A stretch of 64,000 nt of DNA, from NCBI GenBank assembly GCA_014239455.1, contig JAAZYV010000006.1, positions 109,445-173,444 on the forward strand. The letters are read 5' to 3'. Positions 29,559 through 39,696 of this stretch are shown here, piece by piece. Position 1 is the first letter of the stretch. The number at the start of each line of letters is the position of its first letter. Origin of the DNA: Paracoccaceae bacterium. Its GTDB lineage: Bacteria > Pseudomonadota > Alphaproteobacteria > Rhodobacterales > Rhodobacteraceae. The translations under genes were made by a program, and so were the position numbers. The notes under the pieces were generated by a model. That model searched no databases. It worked only from the letters and a program-made list of their open reading frames with translations, and was not told the origin of the DNA.

Positions 29559-30797
29559 TTGAGATCTCTAGACACAAAATTTGTGAGGAGTCAGTTTCCT
29601 GCTTGCGAAAACGATGATTCGGCTGGAGCAGGTTTTTTTGAGAATGCTGGTGGTAGCTACATGCCATATCAGGTGATCAATAGGTTAGGACGTTTTCACT
29701 CGCAAAGGCGAGTGCAACCTTACTGGCCTTTCATGTCATCAACTTTGGCTGGAAATGAAATGGATGAGTCAAGAATTCGGATGGCTGAGTTATTAAACAT
29801 CCCGTCTGAAACTCTACATTTTGGATCTTCAACAAGTCAAAATACTTTTGTTTTGGCGACTGCCTTTCGGGATCTAAGAACTGACAGACGAGTAATTATT
29901 GTTACAAATCAAGATCATGAAGCCAACTCAGGAGTGTGGAGGCGGTTAAATCATTGTGGATATCAAATAAAAGAATGGAAAGTTCGAGAAGATACTGGTC
30001 AGTTGCTTGTAGATGATTTAAAGGAACTGCTTGATGAAAATGTTTGTCTGCTAACCTTCCCACACTGTTCAAACATTATTGGGGAAATAAATCCGGTTAA
30101 AGAGATCTGCGCTCTTGCCAGAAAATTTGGTGCGCTAACATGCGTTGATGGAGTAAGTTTTGTTCCGCACTCATTTCCAGACATTAGTTCATTGGGAGCA
30201 GACATTTATTTATTTTCTGCATACAAGACTTATGGTCCTCATCTGGGCTTAATGTATGTCAATCCTGACTTGAATAGTCGCTTACCTTCACAGGGACATT
30301 TTTTTAATGATCATGACTTAACAAAAACCCTTACTCCGGCGGGGCCAGATCATGCTCAGATAGCGTCTATCGCTGGGATAGTGGATTATGTGGAATTGAT
30401 TGATAGACATCATTTTGGAGAAAACTCCAACGGAAATCTAGGACAGGCTGCTAAAAGATTCGGTAAATTACAACGGGATATGGAAACGGCTCTTCTTACT
30501 AACTTGATGGATTTTCTGAATGACAAAGACGGTGTTCATATCTTGGGTAATCCAAATATTGATATGAAGCGAAAAGTTCCCACCGTATCTATTCATGTGG
30601 GGAACCGGGGAGAAGAAATAGTGCAAAAATTGGCAAGTAAAGGTTTGATGGCTGGGTCTGGAGATTTTTATTCAGTGAGGCTTCTTAAGGCACTTAGAAT
30701 AAAATTACCTGCTGGCGTACTTAGATTAAGCTTCGTTCATTATACCAAATCAGGTGATGTCTCTTCAATGATTCAGGCTTTGGATGAAATATTATAA
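29559..30797 (+). CDS. Class V aminotransferase, cysteine desulfurase-like
   Basis: 412 aa PLP enzyme of fold type I. Motifs: FFENAGGSYMP near the N-terminus, GSSTSQNTFVLA (phosphate-binding region), NQDHEANSGVWRRL, VDGVSFVPHSFPD with the PLP-pyridine Asp, and SAYKTYGPHLG with the Schiff-base Lys. No clear catalytic cysteine loop of IscS/SufS is seen, so the reaction is uncertain; kynureninase-like or desulfurase-like activities are both possible. Start TTG with GGGAG eight bases upstream. Stands alone between ccr and the lipid cluster. Confidence 0.8.
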   Translation: MRSLDTKFVRSQFPACENDDSAGAGFFENAGGSYMPYQVINRLGRFHSQRRVQPYWPFMSSTLAGNEMDESRIRMAELLNIPSETLHFGSSTSQNTFVLATAFRDLRTDRRVIIVTNQDHEANSGVWRRLNHCGYQIKEWKVREDTGQLLVDDLKELLDENVCLLTFPHCSNIIGEINPVKEICALARKFGALTCVDGVSFVPHSFPDISSLGADIYLFSAYKTYGPHLGLMYVNPDLNSRLPSQGHFFNDHDLTKTLTPAGPDHAQIASIAGIVDYVELIDRHHFGENSNGNLGQAAKRFGKLQRDMETALLTNLMDFLNDKDGVHILGNPNIDMKRKVPTVSIHVGNRGEEIVQKLASKGLMAGSGDFYSVRLLKALRIKLPAGVLRLSFVHYTKSGDVSSMIQALDEIL

Positions 30798-30923
30798 AAA
30801 CCTGAGAACCTAATAGACCCAAATTTACCAATCTGCTGGAAAAATATTTGAGACCTATCAAAATAATTGTCGGCCGGGAAGATGTAAAAGGCTGTAGATC
30901 TTATAATTCACGGGTAATGAAGT

Positions 30924-32222
30924 ATGAGTAAACAAAGGATCGCAGTGATAGGGTCTGGCATATCAGGGTTAGGAGTATCCTATTTATTGTCTAGTAAGCA
31001 TGAAGTTCATCTCTTTGAAAAAGATACTCGTTTTGGAGGGCATGCAAATACAATTACGGTCCCACTCCAGGAAGGAGAAGTTAAAGTTGATACAGGTTTT
31101 ATAGTATATAATGATCACAATTATCGGAATTTCTCGAGACTTTTAAAGCACCTGAATATTCAGTCAAAGTGGTCGGACATGTCTTTAGGTTTTTCATTTG
31201 ATGGTGGAAAATTTGAGTATGCTTGTGATAATCTAGGCAAGATTTTTTCCCAGAAAAAAAATATATTCAACCTTAGTTATTTAAAATCTCTAACTGAAAT
31301 TCTAAAGTTCAATAAAGAGACTCCAAAGTTGTTAGATGCAGGGGAGCTTTCGGGCTTAAGTATGGAAGATTTTATCGCAAGGTATAACTATAGCAAATTT
31401 TTTAGAGAACGTTTCATACTCCCCATGGTTGGGGCGATATGGTCTACAAGTCTTGAAAAGGTTTTAGATTTTCCAGCAGAGAATTTCATTAGTTTTTTTA
31501 GGAATCATGATTTGATGACTGGTTTGTGGCAAGCACAGAAATGGCGGACCCTTGAAGGTGGATCTGAGTTATATGTGGGAGAAATCATCCGAAGGCTTGG
31601 GAAAAAAAATAAAACAAATGCTGAGGTTGTTCAGGTCAATCGAACTCAAAAAGATTGCAAAATTCTTTTCTTAAATGGAAGTGTTAGAAGTTTTGATCAT
31701 GTTATTTTTGCCATTCCTGCCCCTGTTATACGAGGTTTACTTACTAACCAATCCACCACCGAGGTCTCAACACTTTCAAAATTTAATACAACAAAGAACA
31801 AGGCGGTTTTACATTCAGACATGAGATGTATGCCTCAAATGAAAAAAGTATGGTCTAGCTGGAATTTCCTACATAGTTTCAATGGCAATTTGGAAGGGGA
31901 CCCCCCTGCAGTCACTTACTGGATGAATAGGCTTCAGGCAATAGACCAGAGTCAAAACTTTTTTGTATCATTAAATCCCAGGGAGAATATAGAAAAGTCA
32001 AAGGTTTATTATGAGACAGAGTATGTGCACCCTCAATTTGACCTGGATACTCTGGATGCGCAATTAGAAATTGAAAGAATGCAGGGGACTGGAGGGATAT
32101 GGTATGCGGGTGCTTGGTTAGGACACGGTTTCCATGAGGATGGCTTTTTATCGGCTATTAAAATTGCAAAAAAGTTTGACTGTCTGCCCGCATGGTTAAA
32201 TGATATAGACAATCAAGATTAG
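30924..32222 (+). CDS. FAD-dependent oxidoreductase (amine-oxidase fold)
   Basis: 432 aa. N-terminal dinucleotide-binding GSGISGLGVSYLLS and FEKDTRFGGHANTITV, closing GIWYAGAWLGHGFHEDGFLSA FAD motif. First gene of a conserved set: FAD oxidoreductase, DUF1365, cyclopropane-fatty-acid synthase. Such sets occur in many proteobacteria, often under sigma-E/ChrR-type stress control, and members have been linked to modification of unsaturated phospholipid acyl chains; the role of this copy is inferred from context only. Confidence 0.85.
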   Translation: MSKQRIAVIGSGISGLGVSYLLSSKHEVHLFEKDTRFGGHANTITVPLQEGEVKVDTGFIVYNDHNYRNFSRLLKHLNIQSKWSDMSLGFSFDGGKFEYACDNLGKIFSQKKNIFNLSYLKSLTEILKFNKETPKLLDAGELSGLSMEDFIARYNYSKFFRERFILPMVGAIWSTSLEKVLDFPAENFISFFRNHDLMTGLWQAQKWRTLEGGSELYVGEIIRRLGKKNKTNAEVVQVNRTQKDCKILFLNGSVRSFDHVIFAIPAPVIRGLLTNQSTTEVSTLSKFNTTKNKAVLHSDMRCMPQMKKVWSSWNFLHSFNGNLEGDPPAVTYWMNRLQAIDQSQNFFVSLNPRENIEKSKVYYETEYVHPQFDLDTLDAQLEIERMQGTGGIWYAGAWLGHGFHEDGFLSAIKIAKKFDCLPAWLNDIDNQD

Positions 32223-32243
32223 GGATTGCTTATTTAAAAACCA

Positions 32244-33002
32244 ATGACTTTAGATAACTGCATATATGTAGGAAAAGTAATGCACATGAGGCTGGTTCCC
32301 AAAAAATACCAGTTTCGGCACAAAATATTTAGTCTCTTTCTAGACATTGATACTTTTGAGAAAATAAATAGCAAACTTCGATTATTCAGTCTAAATTGCT
32401 TTGGTTTGATATCCATACATTACAAAGATCATGCTACCAGAAATGGCATGAAACTGAGACCTTGGGTTGACGCATTATTAAAGAAGAATGATTTACCACC
32501 TGCAGAAAAAGTTTTTCTATTGAGTTTTCCTAGAATCTTAGGATTTGGATTTAACCCTATTTCAATTTATTTTTGCTATGTACGAGAAAAACTTTGTTCT
32601 GTGATTTATGAAGTTAAAAATACCCATGGAGATCAGGTCCCCTATGTTTTTCGAGTAAAAGTAAGTGAAGATGGCATTATTCGCCATCAGCAAAAGAAAG
32701 AAATGTATGTCTCGCCTTTCCTAGATATGGAAAAGACTTATTATTTTGCGATTCATCCACCGGGTAGAAAATTAGCGGTTCGAATCAAAGAAACTGGGAA
32801 AGAAGGGAAGGTCTTAATAGCCACTCAGAACGGACGGTTTAAGCCCTTAACCGATCGTAATCTTTTGGGAGCTGTGCTTTCATATCCGTTGCTGGGTATT
32901 AAAGTTACTCTTGCAATTCATTGGCATGCCCTTAGATTATTTTTAAAAGGCCTACGTTATTATTCTTATGACGAATGGGTGCGTACTATTGGAAAGCGTT
33001 GA
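32244..33002 (+). CDS. DUF1365 protein
   Basis: 252 aa, DUF1365 family. Recognisable by IYVGKVMHMRLVPKKYQFRHKIFSLFLDID at the N-terminus, LGFGFNPISIYFCY, YEVKNTHGDQ and VSPFLDMEKTYYF. Encoded between the FAD oxidoreductase and the CFA synthase, 21 and 19 bases from each. Biochemical function not established. Confidence 0.88.
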   Translation: MTLDNCIYVGKVMHMRLVPKKYQFRHKIFSLFLDIDTFEKINSKLRLFSLNCFGLISIHYKDHATRNGMKLRPWVDALLKKNDLPPAEKVFLLSFPRILGFGFNPISIYFCYVREKLCSVIYEVKNTHGDQVPYVFRVKVSEDGIIRHQQKKEMYVSPFLDMEKTYYFAIHPPGRKLAVRIKETGKEGKVLIATQNGRFKPLTDRNLLGAVLSYPLLGIKVTLAIHWHALRLFLKGLRYYSYDEWVRTIGKR

Positions 33003-33021
33003 CTAATCCTAGGAGGAACTT

Positions 33022-34227
33022 GTGCAGAAGATTAGTTTAGTGGGTAAATCCAATATACCGAGATGGTTTAATGGGGTTTCACTAATTCTAAAAAACTTGA
33101 GATTTGGTGAATTGACAATTATCTTGCCAGATAAAAGATCCTTTCAATTTTCTGGAAGCTTGGAGGGGCCAAAAGGTTGCATCATTGTTAAGAACGAGGA
33201 ATTCTTCTCAAGATTGGTTAGAGAAGGAGAGAATGGCTTTCCGGAATCATATATAGATGGATGGTGGGATACTCCCAATCTAATGGCTGTTCTCGATGTG
33301 ATTTTGATGAATAATAATGAAATAGGTAGAAGTTTTCCTGGTGGTTTCATCTTTAAAAACTACGAAAGGTTAGTTCATTGGTGGCATTCAAATTCTAAAA
33401 AGCAGGCAATGAAAAACATTTTTTACCATTACGATTTAGGAAACGAATTTTACGCCAAATGGTTGGACAAGACCATGACCTATTCTTCGGCCATTTTTAA
33501 AACAGGAGCAGAGAGTTTAGAGAAGGCTCAGGAAAATAAATATAAGACCATTTGTGATAGTATAAATCCCAAACCAGATGATCACATTCTAGAAATAGGA
33601 TGTGGCTGGGGAGGTTTTATGGAGTATGCCATAAAAAAACGTCAGGTTACTGTAACAGGGTTAACTATTTCAAAAGCACAGCAAGATTTTGCCAAACAAC
33701 GTCTTTTTGAAGCAGGGATTTCCGAACGTGCTAAGATATTACTTAAAGACTATCGGAATGAAACCGGAAAATATGATGGGGTGGCTTCGATTGAAATGTT
33801 TGAGGCCGTGGGGGAAAAATATTGGCCTTTATATTTTCGATCAATGCAAAACTTCATGAAAAATGGAGCACACTCAACTTTACAAATCATAACAATTGCA
33901 GATGAATTGTTCCCAGATTATAGAAAGAGAGTGGATTTTATTCAGAAATATATTTTTCCAGGCGGTATGTTGCCAAGTATGAAAGCTTTGGATAAGCAAA
34001 TTTCAAAGGTAGGTCTACAAAAAATAGACACAAAATATTTCGGGTCTAGTTACTCTAAAACGCTTCGTTTATGGCATAACAGGTTTAATTCTGCTTGGGG
34101 TGAAATTGCGTCTGGTAAGTTTGATTCAAGGTTTAAAAGAATGTGGAATTTCTATTTTGCTTCGTGTGCTGCAGTCTTCCAGTCTAAGACTGGTGATGTA
34201 GTTCAAGTCACTCTAAAAAGAACCTAG
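33022..34227 (+). CDS. cfa: Cyclopropane-fatty-acyl-phospholipid synthase family methyltransferase
   Basis: 401 aa SAM-dependent methyltransferase acting on unsaturated acyl chains of membrane phospholipids. N-terminal lipid-binding region with PESYIDGWWDTPNL, then FYHYDLGNEFYAKWLDKTMTYSSA, SAM loop LEIGCGWGGFMEYA, SIEMFEAVGEKYW, and FIQKYIFPGGMLPS. Start GTG at 33022 after AGGAGG (33011-33016). Product could be a cyclopropane or another methylated acyl chain. Confidence 0.9.
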   Translation: MQKISLVGKSNIPRWFNGVSLILKNLRFGELTIILPDKRSFQFSGSLEGPKGCIIVKNEEFFSRLVREGENGFPESYIDGWWDTPNLMAVLDVILMNNNEIGRSFPGGFIFKNYERLVHWWHSNSKKQAMKNIFYHYDLGNEFYAKWLDKTMTYSSAIFKTGAESLEKAQENKYKTICDSINPKPDDHILEIGCGWGGFMEYAIKKRQVTVTGLTISKAQQDFAKQRLFEAGISERAKILLKDYRNETGKYDGVASIEMFEAVGEKYWPLYFRSMQNFMKNGAHSTLQIITIADELFPDYRKRVDFIQKYIFPGGMLPSMKALDKQISKVGLQKIDTKYFGSSYSKTLRLWHNRFNSAWGEIASGKFDSRFKRMWNFYFASCAAVFQSKTGDVVQVTLKRT

Positions 34228-34243
34228 ATCTTATCAAAACATT

Positions 34244-35584
34244 TTGACAAAGATTCTAGCATATAGCCTACCCTCTTTACCTTTAGCGGCGCTGTATTTT
34301 TCTTTATATGTCCTTCTAGGAAATTTTTATTTCAATGAATTCAGTTTATCACTTTCTGCCATCGGGTTAAGTTTCATACTTGTTAGATTGTTTGATGCTT
34401 TTTCAGACCCAGTAATGGGTTATGTTAGCGACAATTTCTATACAGGATTTGGAAAACGTAAGCCCTGAGTGCTTTTGGGTGGGTGTATTTTTGTTTATGC
34501 ATCTTGGATGCTTCTTGTTCCGGATCCAGATTCAGAAATAGGAATTTCTTACTTTGTCTTCTGGCTTTTAATTTCAACTATTGGTTGGACCATAATGTAC
34601 TCGCCATATTATGCTCTGGGAGCAGAGTTAAGTAATGATTATTCTGAGAGAAGTAAAATAACCTTTTGTCGGGAACTATTGGCTCTTTTAGGAATCGTCC
34701 TAGCTTCTTTACTTTATTCTATAGGCTTTGACCCGAAAACAAACCTATTTATTTTTGATATTAGATCTTCTGTCGGGCTTAAGCAGATATGTCTCACCTC
34801 TGGAGTCCTTTTTTTGTTATCGATGATATTCTTTTTGGTCTCAAGAGGATTTGGAAGAGATATTCATGACCAAAAAAACCAAAAATTTAAAATCCAGGAA
34901 ATAACAGAAGTACTCAGAACCCAAAGGCTATTTTCGCGGTTACTAACATCACAGCTTTTAAATGGATTAGCAAATGGTTTTCCACCTGCTCTTTTCGTGG
35001 TTTTTGTGAATTATCTTTTGCAACTGCCAGCTCTTGCTGGACCGTTATTAATATTATATTTTTTAGGAGCCATCATAGGTGTACCGTTTTGGCTTTTACT
35101 AAGTCACAAATATGACAAACATAGGCTTTGGTGCGTGGCCATGATTTACGCATGCATAGTATTCTCCTTTGTGACCCTACTTAGTAGAGGAGATTTAGTA
35201 GGCTTTTCCATCATCTGTTTTTTGAGTGGATTGGCTCTAAGTGCTGATTTAGCTTTACCAACTTCTATTCAAGCTGATGTGCTGGATTTGGAAGTACTTC
35301 GTACCGGAAAGCGGCCTTCTGGTCAATTTTTTGCTATTTGGGGTTTTGTCTCTAAATCTGCTGTAGCTGTTTCAACTGGTTCAGCACTGATTTTATTGGA
35401 TCTGGCAGGATTCCAACCAAACATTTATAATGGTGCATTTGCATTAACTTCTCTTTCCTTTATGTATGGAGGAATCCCAATAATGCTCAAGTGTTTGTCG
35501 GTTTATTTAATGTGGAATTTTGAGCTAGACCGCAAAAGACACCAGGAAATCATGGATTCACTACAATCTAAAGAGACGATCTAA
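34244..35584 (+). pseudogene. MFS transporter of the GPH/MelB type, interrupted by TGA
   Basis: Twelve-helix permease gene (446 codons) split by a single in-frame TGA at 34466-34468; frame is otherwise continuous. The stop falls in the conserved cytoplasmic motif GKRKP*VLLGG, where relatives have Trp (PW), so TGG to TGA is the simplest explanation. Upstream part carries RLFDAFSDPVMGYVSD. A GTG immediately follows the stop and could permit re-initiation, but two separate halves are unlikely to work. TTG start 16 bases after cfa. Related genes accompany the same lipid cluster in other genomes. Confidence 0.82.
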
Positions 35585-35593
35585 TCACAGACT

Positions 35594-36439
35594 TTAAAAA
35601 AATTGATCCATTAACTTTTTAGGAACATAGGGCCATATTTTCTGAGAATAGGCGTTTGTAGGAGTATATCTTATTTTTGGATTTTTTGTTTCTATACTTT
35701 TCAGTATTACCTTTGAAAGTTGTTCAATCGGGAGAGAGTTTTTATCAAATTGTTCCAATGACTTCAGAACTTTATTAAAAGGGACATGGTATTCAGTGTC
35801 AGAAAAACTCATGCTTCCTATATGATTTTTTAGAGCGTTCCATATTGGGGTGGAAATCGAACCTGGTGCCACAATTATGACCTTAATACCGTATGGCTTT
35901 AGTTCTCTTCTTAGCGATTCAGAGAAAGCCTCAACAGCATGTTTGCTGGCACAATATGCACTCATGAAAGGTGAACCAATCTTACCGCCCAAAATACTGC
36001 TGATATTCACAATTCTTCCAGCAGGTCCTTTTAGTTTCTTATTTGTTCCCAGTAATGGTAGAAAAGTTTTTGTACACAAAAATGTTCCTAGTATTTTAGT
36101 ATCTATTTGTGTCACAAATTCAGATGTAGGGATATGTTCTACTGGGCCAAGGGTAGCAACCCCTGCATTATTGATTAAGGCCCAAAGCTGCCTTCCCTCC
36201 AAGCATTTTTCCACTTGATTTCTAGCTTTGAGGACTTGAGATTCAATTGTCACGTCCATGATTAGGGGTTCAAATCCAGAGCCCAGTTCTTTTGATAAGG
36301 CACCAGCATCATTTTTGGATCTGACAGAACCAAATACTTTGTATCCCTTTTTTACGAGCACACGGCATAAATCTTTTCCAATACCACTGGAACTTCCCGT
36401 AACAATAACGGCTCGTTCTGTTCTCTTTAGGCTTTCCAT
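35594..36439 (-). CDS. Short-chain dehydrogenase/reductase
   Basis: 281 aa classical SDR: cofactor loop VTGSSSGIGKDL near residue 16, NNAGVA, catalytic Ser in VNISSILGG and Tyr-x3-Lys in YCASKHAVEAF, then IVAPGSISTPIW. Substrate unknown. Its start overlaps the end of the DUF6134 gene by 13 bases, so both are co-transcribed leftward and converge on the MFS gene ten bases away. SDRs accompany the FAD/DUF1365/CFA set in other genomes, so a lipid substrate is plausible. Confidence 0.85.
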   Translation of the reverse strand: MESLKRTERAVIVTGSSSGIGKDLCRVLVKKGYKVFGSVRSKNDAGALSKELGSGFEPLIMDVTIESQVLKARNQVEKCLEGRQLWALINNAGVATLGPVEHIPTSEFVTQIDTKILGTFLCTKTFLPLLGTNKKLKGPAGRIVNISSILGGKIGSPFMSAYCASKHAVEAFSESLRRELKPYGIKVIIVAPGSISTPIWNALKNHIGSMSFSDTEYHVPFNKVLKSLEQFDKNSLPIEQLSKVILKSIETKNPKIRYTPTNAYSQKIWPYVPKKLMDQFF

Positions 36440-37101
36440 AGCGAGTGCATGTTCCCACTGCTACTATTAAGGATAAATTCAGCTTGAGATCCAGCTGCAT
36501 AAAAACGGCTCCCAAGCCATTTACCTTCCTCAGAGTAGAGTAAATCTAATTCAATATCTCCCGTCACTTTCCATAGTGTTGCTGGTAAATCACCATTGAC
36601 ACTTTTAGCCATATCCGTACCTATTTTGGAGGTAGAAACTGACAATGGATCTCCGTCTTGAGTGCTAATCCATATGCTCCTTTTTAAGAAGTCGGGTGAG
36701 AAGTAACTTGTGGTCGCAGGATTACCTTTAATCAACCCAGAGAATTTTGAACCTTCAACCAAAAACCCTTTGCTTGTTCGCTTTCCTTTTGCAAATTCTT
36801 TCTTCTTGCCGACTAGCGTTTCCGAGTTTAGTGTCATTAAAGTTTCAGATTCCCAAGTTTCTTTATTTTTGAGTTTGTAAGAAAACGCATCGAAGTTCAA
36901 AATCTTGACTGATAGTTCCACGTCAACTTCGGCTACTAATGTCTTACCTGATTTCGATAGATTTATCCTTGAAAATCCGACGTTTAAGCCTCTCCAAACC
37001 AGTGAGAAATAAGTTGAAGCTTGTTGGGCTATAGATATAGAAGGGTACATCCCGGTAAAAACCGAGGCACAAGTTCCAATTAATAACTTTCGTCTATTCA
37101 T
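36427..37101 (-). CDS. Putative secreted DUF6134-type protein
   Basis: 224 aa with an N-terminal export signal (basic MNRRK, hydrophobic core, cleavage near SIAQQA). The rest is beta-rich, starting TYFSLVWRGLNVGFSRINLSK and containing alternating strands to the C-terminus; it resembles alphaproteobacterial DUF6134 proteins, whose role is unknown. First gene of a two-gene leftward operon with an SDR, divergent from the MscS-type gene. Confidence 0.6.
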   Translation of the reverse strand: MNRRKLLIGTCASVFTGMYPSISIAQQASTYFSLVWRGLNVGFSRINLSKSGKTLVAEVDVELSVKILNFDAFSYKLKNKETWESETLMTLNSETLVGKKKEFAKGKRTSKGFLVEGSKFSGLIKGNPATTSYFSPDFLKRSIWISTQDGDPLSVSTSKIGTDMAKSVNGDLPATLWKVTGDIELDLLYSEEGKWLGSRFYAAGSQAEFILNSSSGNMHSLWKA

Positions 37102-37206
37102 TTGGTCAAAAAAAGTATTAAATGCCGATTATTAACATGGCTTTTATTATTCAAAAGTCATGTAAGTCAAACTTGGATTTAGCATCATTTTTTTCTCTTG
37201 TACAGG

Positions 37207-37220
37207 TGATGAATTCATCA
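37207..37220. promoter_or_regulatory. 14-bp perfect palindrome in divergent promoter region
   Basis: TGATGAATTCATCA is a perfect inverted repeat in the 210-bp gap between the DUF6134 gene and the mechanosensitive channel gene. Its position, 92 bases before one start and 106 before the other, is compatible with an operator for a dimeric regulator. No regulator is known; chance occurrence is possible. Confidence 0.25.
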
Positions 37221-37311
37221 AACATTTTAGAACAATTAAAATCTTAAAAATGTGGTAATAAAATGCTAAATGTGTAAGAAAGCAAGAATGTAAGTTTGTT
37301 GTACTGAGCAT

Positions 37312-39696
37312 ATGTTATTTAATACGGTCCCAGCATTGAAAAATCTTGTGAAAATCTCCTCTCGGTTTGGTTGTTTAGTTTTACCTCTAAATGTGATGTT
37401 GTGGATCACACTGATCTTGTTCCTGACCTTTGTTTTATCCTATGCAGATGATCATAAAGCCGGGGATAAACAGTCTCAAATCCTTTTAAACTATGCAGAA
37501 AAGATTATCACTAATGATCTTACCTCAGAATATTCATTGAAAATGACCAGATCTCGATTAGTTAAGATGCGAGGTAATTTGTTGGGGAATGAAAAGGTTC
37601 AGTTAAATAAAGTAAAAAACTTAACAGATCAAATTGAGGCCATGGATTCGCCTGTCTTAGATGGTGAAATAATATCAGATCAGCTAAGGGAATTACGGGA
37701 AAGTTTGAAATCGGATTTAGCTAGAGAAAGTTTCCCTTTAGCCTTCTCAAGATCTGCAAGGGAACGGGCAGAACAATATATTGATAAAATTGACAGCTTA
37801 TTACTTGAGAGATTCAAATCAAAACTTTTGTCTAAAAGCCCTAGTCCTTTATATTTATTTTCCTGGAATTCTACTATTTCTGAACTATCAGTGATAGTTC
37901 AAGAAATTGCAAACCAAGTAAGTGTATCGGTTTCAAATTTTGGTGATAATACAACCGGAGAAATAATGATTTCATTATTGTTTCTTATCCTTGGATTTGC
38001 ATTCTTTTGGTTGAAGCAATTTCTTAATAATGAAATAGAGGGAAGAGTTAAGTTCGTAAATTCGAAAAAATGGGAAGCAATTTTTTCGGTTTTTAAAAAT
38101 CTAAACCAATTAATACCGGCGGTGATAGGATATTTGATAATCTGTCATGGTTTGAAGTTAACAGGGGTTTTTGGAGAATATAGCGGACTATTTTTTGACT
38201 ATGCCCTGCGAATTATTTTGTCCTTAGTAGTGGCAAAGTGGTTGATTTTGAGCCTTGCATCTCAGAGTGTTCAGGTTGGTCATTTATTCAATTTTAGTAA
38301 AGAAAAAGAAAAAACAGTTGTCAGGCTAGTTGCTCAACTAGCGCTATCCTTTAGTGCAATTTTATTTGTCGAAATGATTCACAAAGGTTTTAATTTAAGC
38401 GAAACATCTCAGGTGAACTTATATTTTCCCATAGTTATAATCAGTGCACTTGCTTTATTTTATCTAAGCAGAATAATTAAGAGTGCTGAGAATTATGAAT
38501 CTTTTGCAGAAAGATCCACTACTTTTCCCAAAATATTTAGCAAATCAATTCTAGTGACAACCATTCTAATTCCAGCTTTTACGGCTTTAGGATATGTCGA
38601 GGCATCGCTTTATCTTTTGAGAGGAATTATTCTGAGCTTGACAGTGATAGGTGGTGCATACGTGTGTCACAGAGTTCTTGCTGTGATCATCAAGGTATTC
38701 TCAACCAGAGATAATCTCGAAGATGAGGGTACTTTGGACAAGCTATTTTCTAGTCTTATAGCACTATTTATTAGTATCATTGCTGTCATGCTTATTTTGC
38801 TGATTTGGGGGTTAGGGATAAATAATCTTCAGGACATATGGTTTCGAATCAATGAGGGTGTGCAACTTGGAGATAGTCGTATAACACCTTCAGGCTTAAT
38901 AAAATTTCTGATTATTTTCATATTAGGCTATATAATTACCCGGTTCCTGCGAGGAATACTCAAGGAAAGAATTTTACCCTCCACTAATTTGGATGCTGGA
39001 GGGAAAGGGGCACTTCTTTCTGGTTTAGGATATATTGGGTATTTTTTGGCGGGAATTCTGGCGTTATCATCAACAGGTTTAGATTTGTCGAGCCTTGCCA
39101 TTCTGGCTGGTGCATTGTCTGTTGGTCTAGGTTTTGGAATGCAAACTATAGTGTCAAACTTTGTTTCTGGAATAATAATGCTGATTGAGAGACCAATTAA
39201 AGAAGGAGATTGGATTGAGGTTTCAGGGTATTCTGGGACTGTTAAAACTATTTCTGTCAGATCTACTCATCTACAGACCTTTAATAAGGCAACAGCTATT
39301 ATACCAAATTCAGCTATTATTTCGAGTTCGGTTTTGAATTGGATGCATGGTGACGTTGAAGGGCGCGTGAGTGTTCCAATAGAAGTTGCCTATGGAACTG
39401 ATCCAGATTTAGTCAAGCGGTTGCTTCTCGAAATAGCTAACAAAAATTCTAAGGTGCTTGATGAGCCTGAACCAGTTGTCTTGTTGAGAGATTTTGGTGA
39501 AAGTGCATTAAAATTTGAACTCAGAGCGTTTATTACAGAAAAGTTTAGCCTCAATGTACAATCAGAATTAAATTTTGAAGTACTAAAGGTTTTTAATGAG
39601 TGCAATATCGAAATTCCTTATCCGAAACGTGATTTAAATGTAAGAATTGAACCTACAGAACTTAGTCAGTCAACAATACTTGAGAAAAAAAAATGA
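37312..39696 (+). CDS. Large mechanosensitive ion channel of the MscS family
   Basis: 794 aa. A membrane or signal helix (about 25-45) precedes a helical, charged periplasmic domain (45-215, DUF3772-like region), about ten further membrane helices, then the MscS core. The pore helix with Gly/Ala repeats LAILAGALSVGLGFGMQTIVSNF starts near residue 593, followed by the beta domain (ERPIKEGDWIEVSGYSGTV and IPNSAIISSSVLNW). Likely osmotic safety valve. The alaX ATG overlaps its stop by four bases. Confidence 0.88.
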   Translation: MLFNTVPALKNLVKISSRFGCLVLPLNVMLWITLILFLTFVLSYADDHKAGDKQSQILLNYAEKIITNDLTSEYSLKMTRSRLVKMRGNLLGNEKVQLNKVKNLTDQIEAMDSPVLDGEIISDQLRELRESLKSDLARESFPLAFSRSARERAEQYIDKIDSLLLERFKSKLLSKSPSPLYLFSWNSTISELSVIVQEIANQVSVSVSNFGDNTTGEIMISLLFLILGFAFFWLKQFLNNEIEGRVKFVNSKKWEAIFSVFKNLNQLIPAVIGYLIICHGLKLTGVFGEYSGLFFDYALRIILSLVVAKWLILSLASQSVQVGHLFNFSKEKEKTVVRLVAQLALSFSAILFVEMIHKGFNLSETSQVNLYFPIVIISALALFYLSRIIKSAENYESFAERSTTFPKIFSKSILVTTILIPAFTALGYVEASLYLLRGIILSLTVIGGAYVCHRVLAVIIKVFSTRDNLEDEGTLDKLFSSLIALFISIIAVMLILLIWGLGINNLQDIWFRINEGVQLGDSRITPSGLIKFLIIFILGYIITRFLRGILKERILPSTNLDAGGKGALLSGLGYIGYFLAGILALSSTGLDLSSLAILAGALSVGLGFGMQTIVSNFVSGIIMLIERPIKEGDWIEVSGYSGTVKTISVRSTHLQTFNKATAIIPNSAIISSSVLNWMHGDVEGRVSVPIEVAYGTDPDLVKRLLLEIANKNSKVLDEPEPVVLLRDFGESALKFELRAFITEKFSLNVQSELNFEVLKVFNECNIEIPYPKRDLNVRIEPTELSQSTILEKKK

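Noticed and set aside
34244..35584. Two separate MFS genes
   Set aside because: Same frame, one stop at a conserved Trp, and neither half is a complete transporter; a single interrupted gene is simpler.
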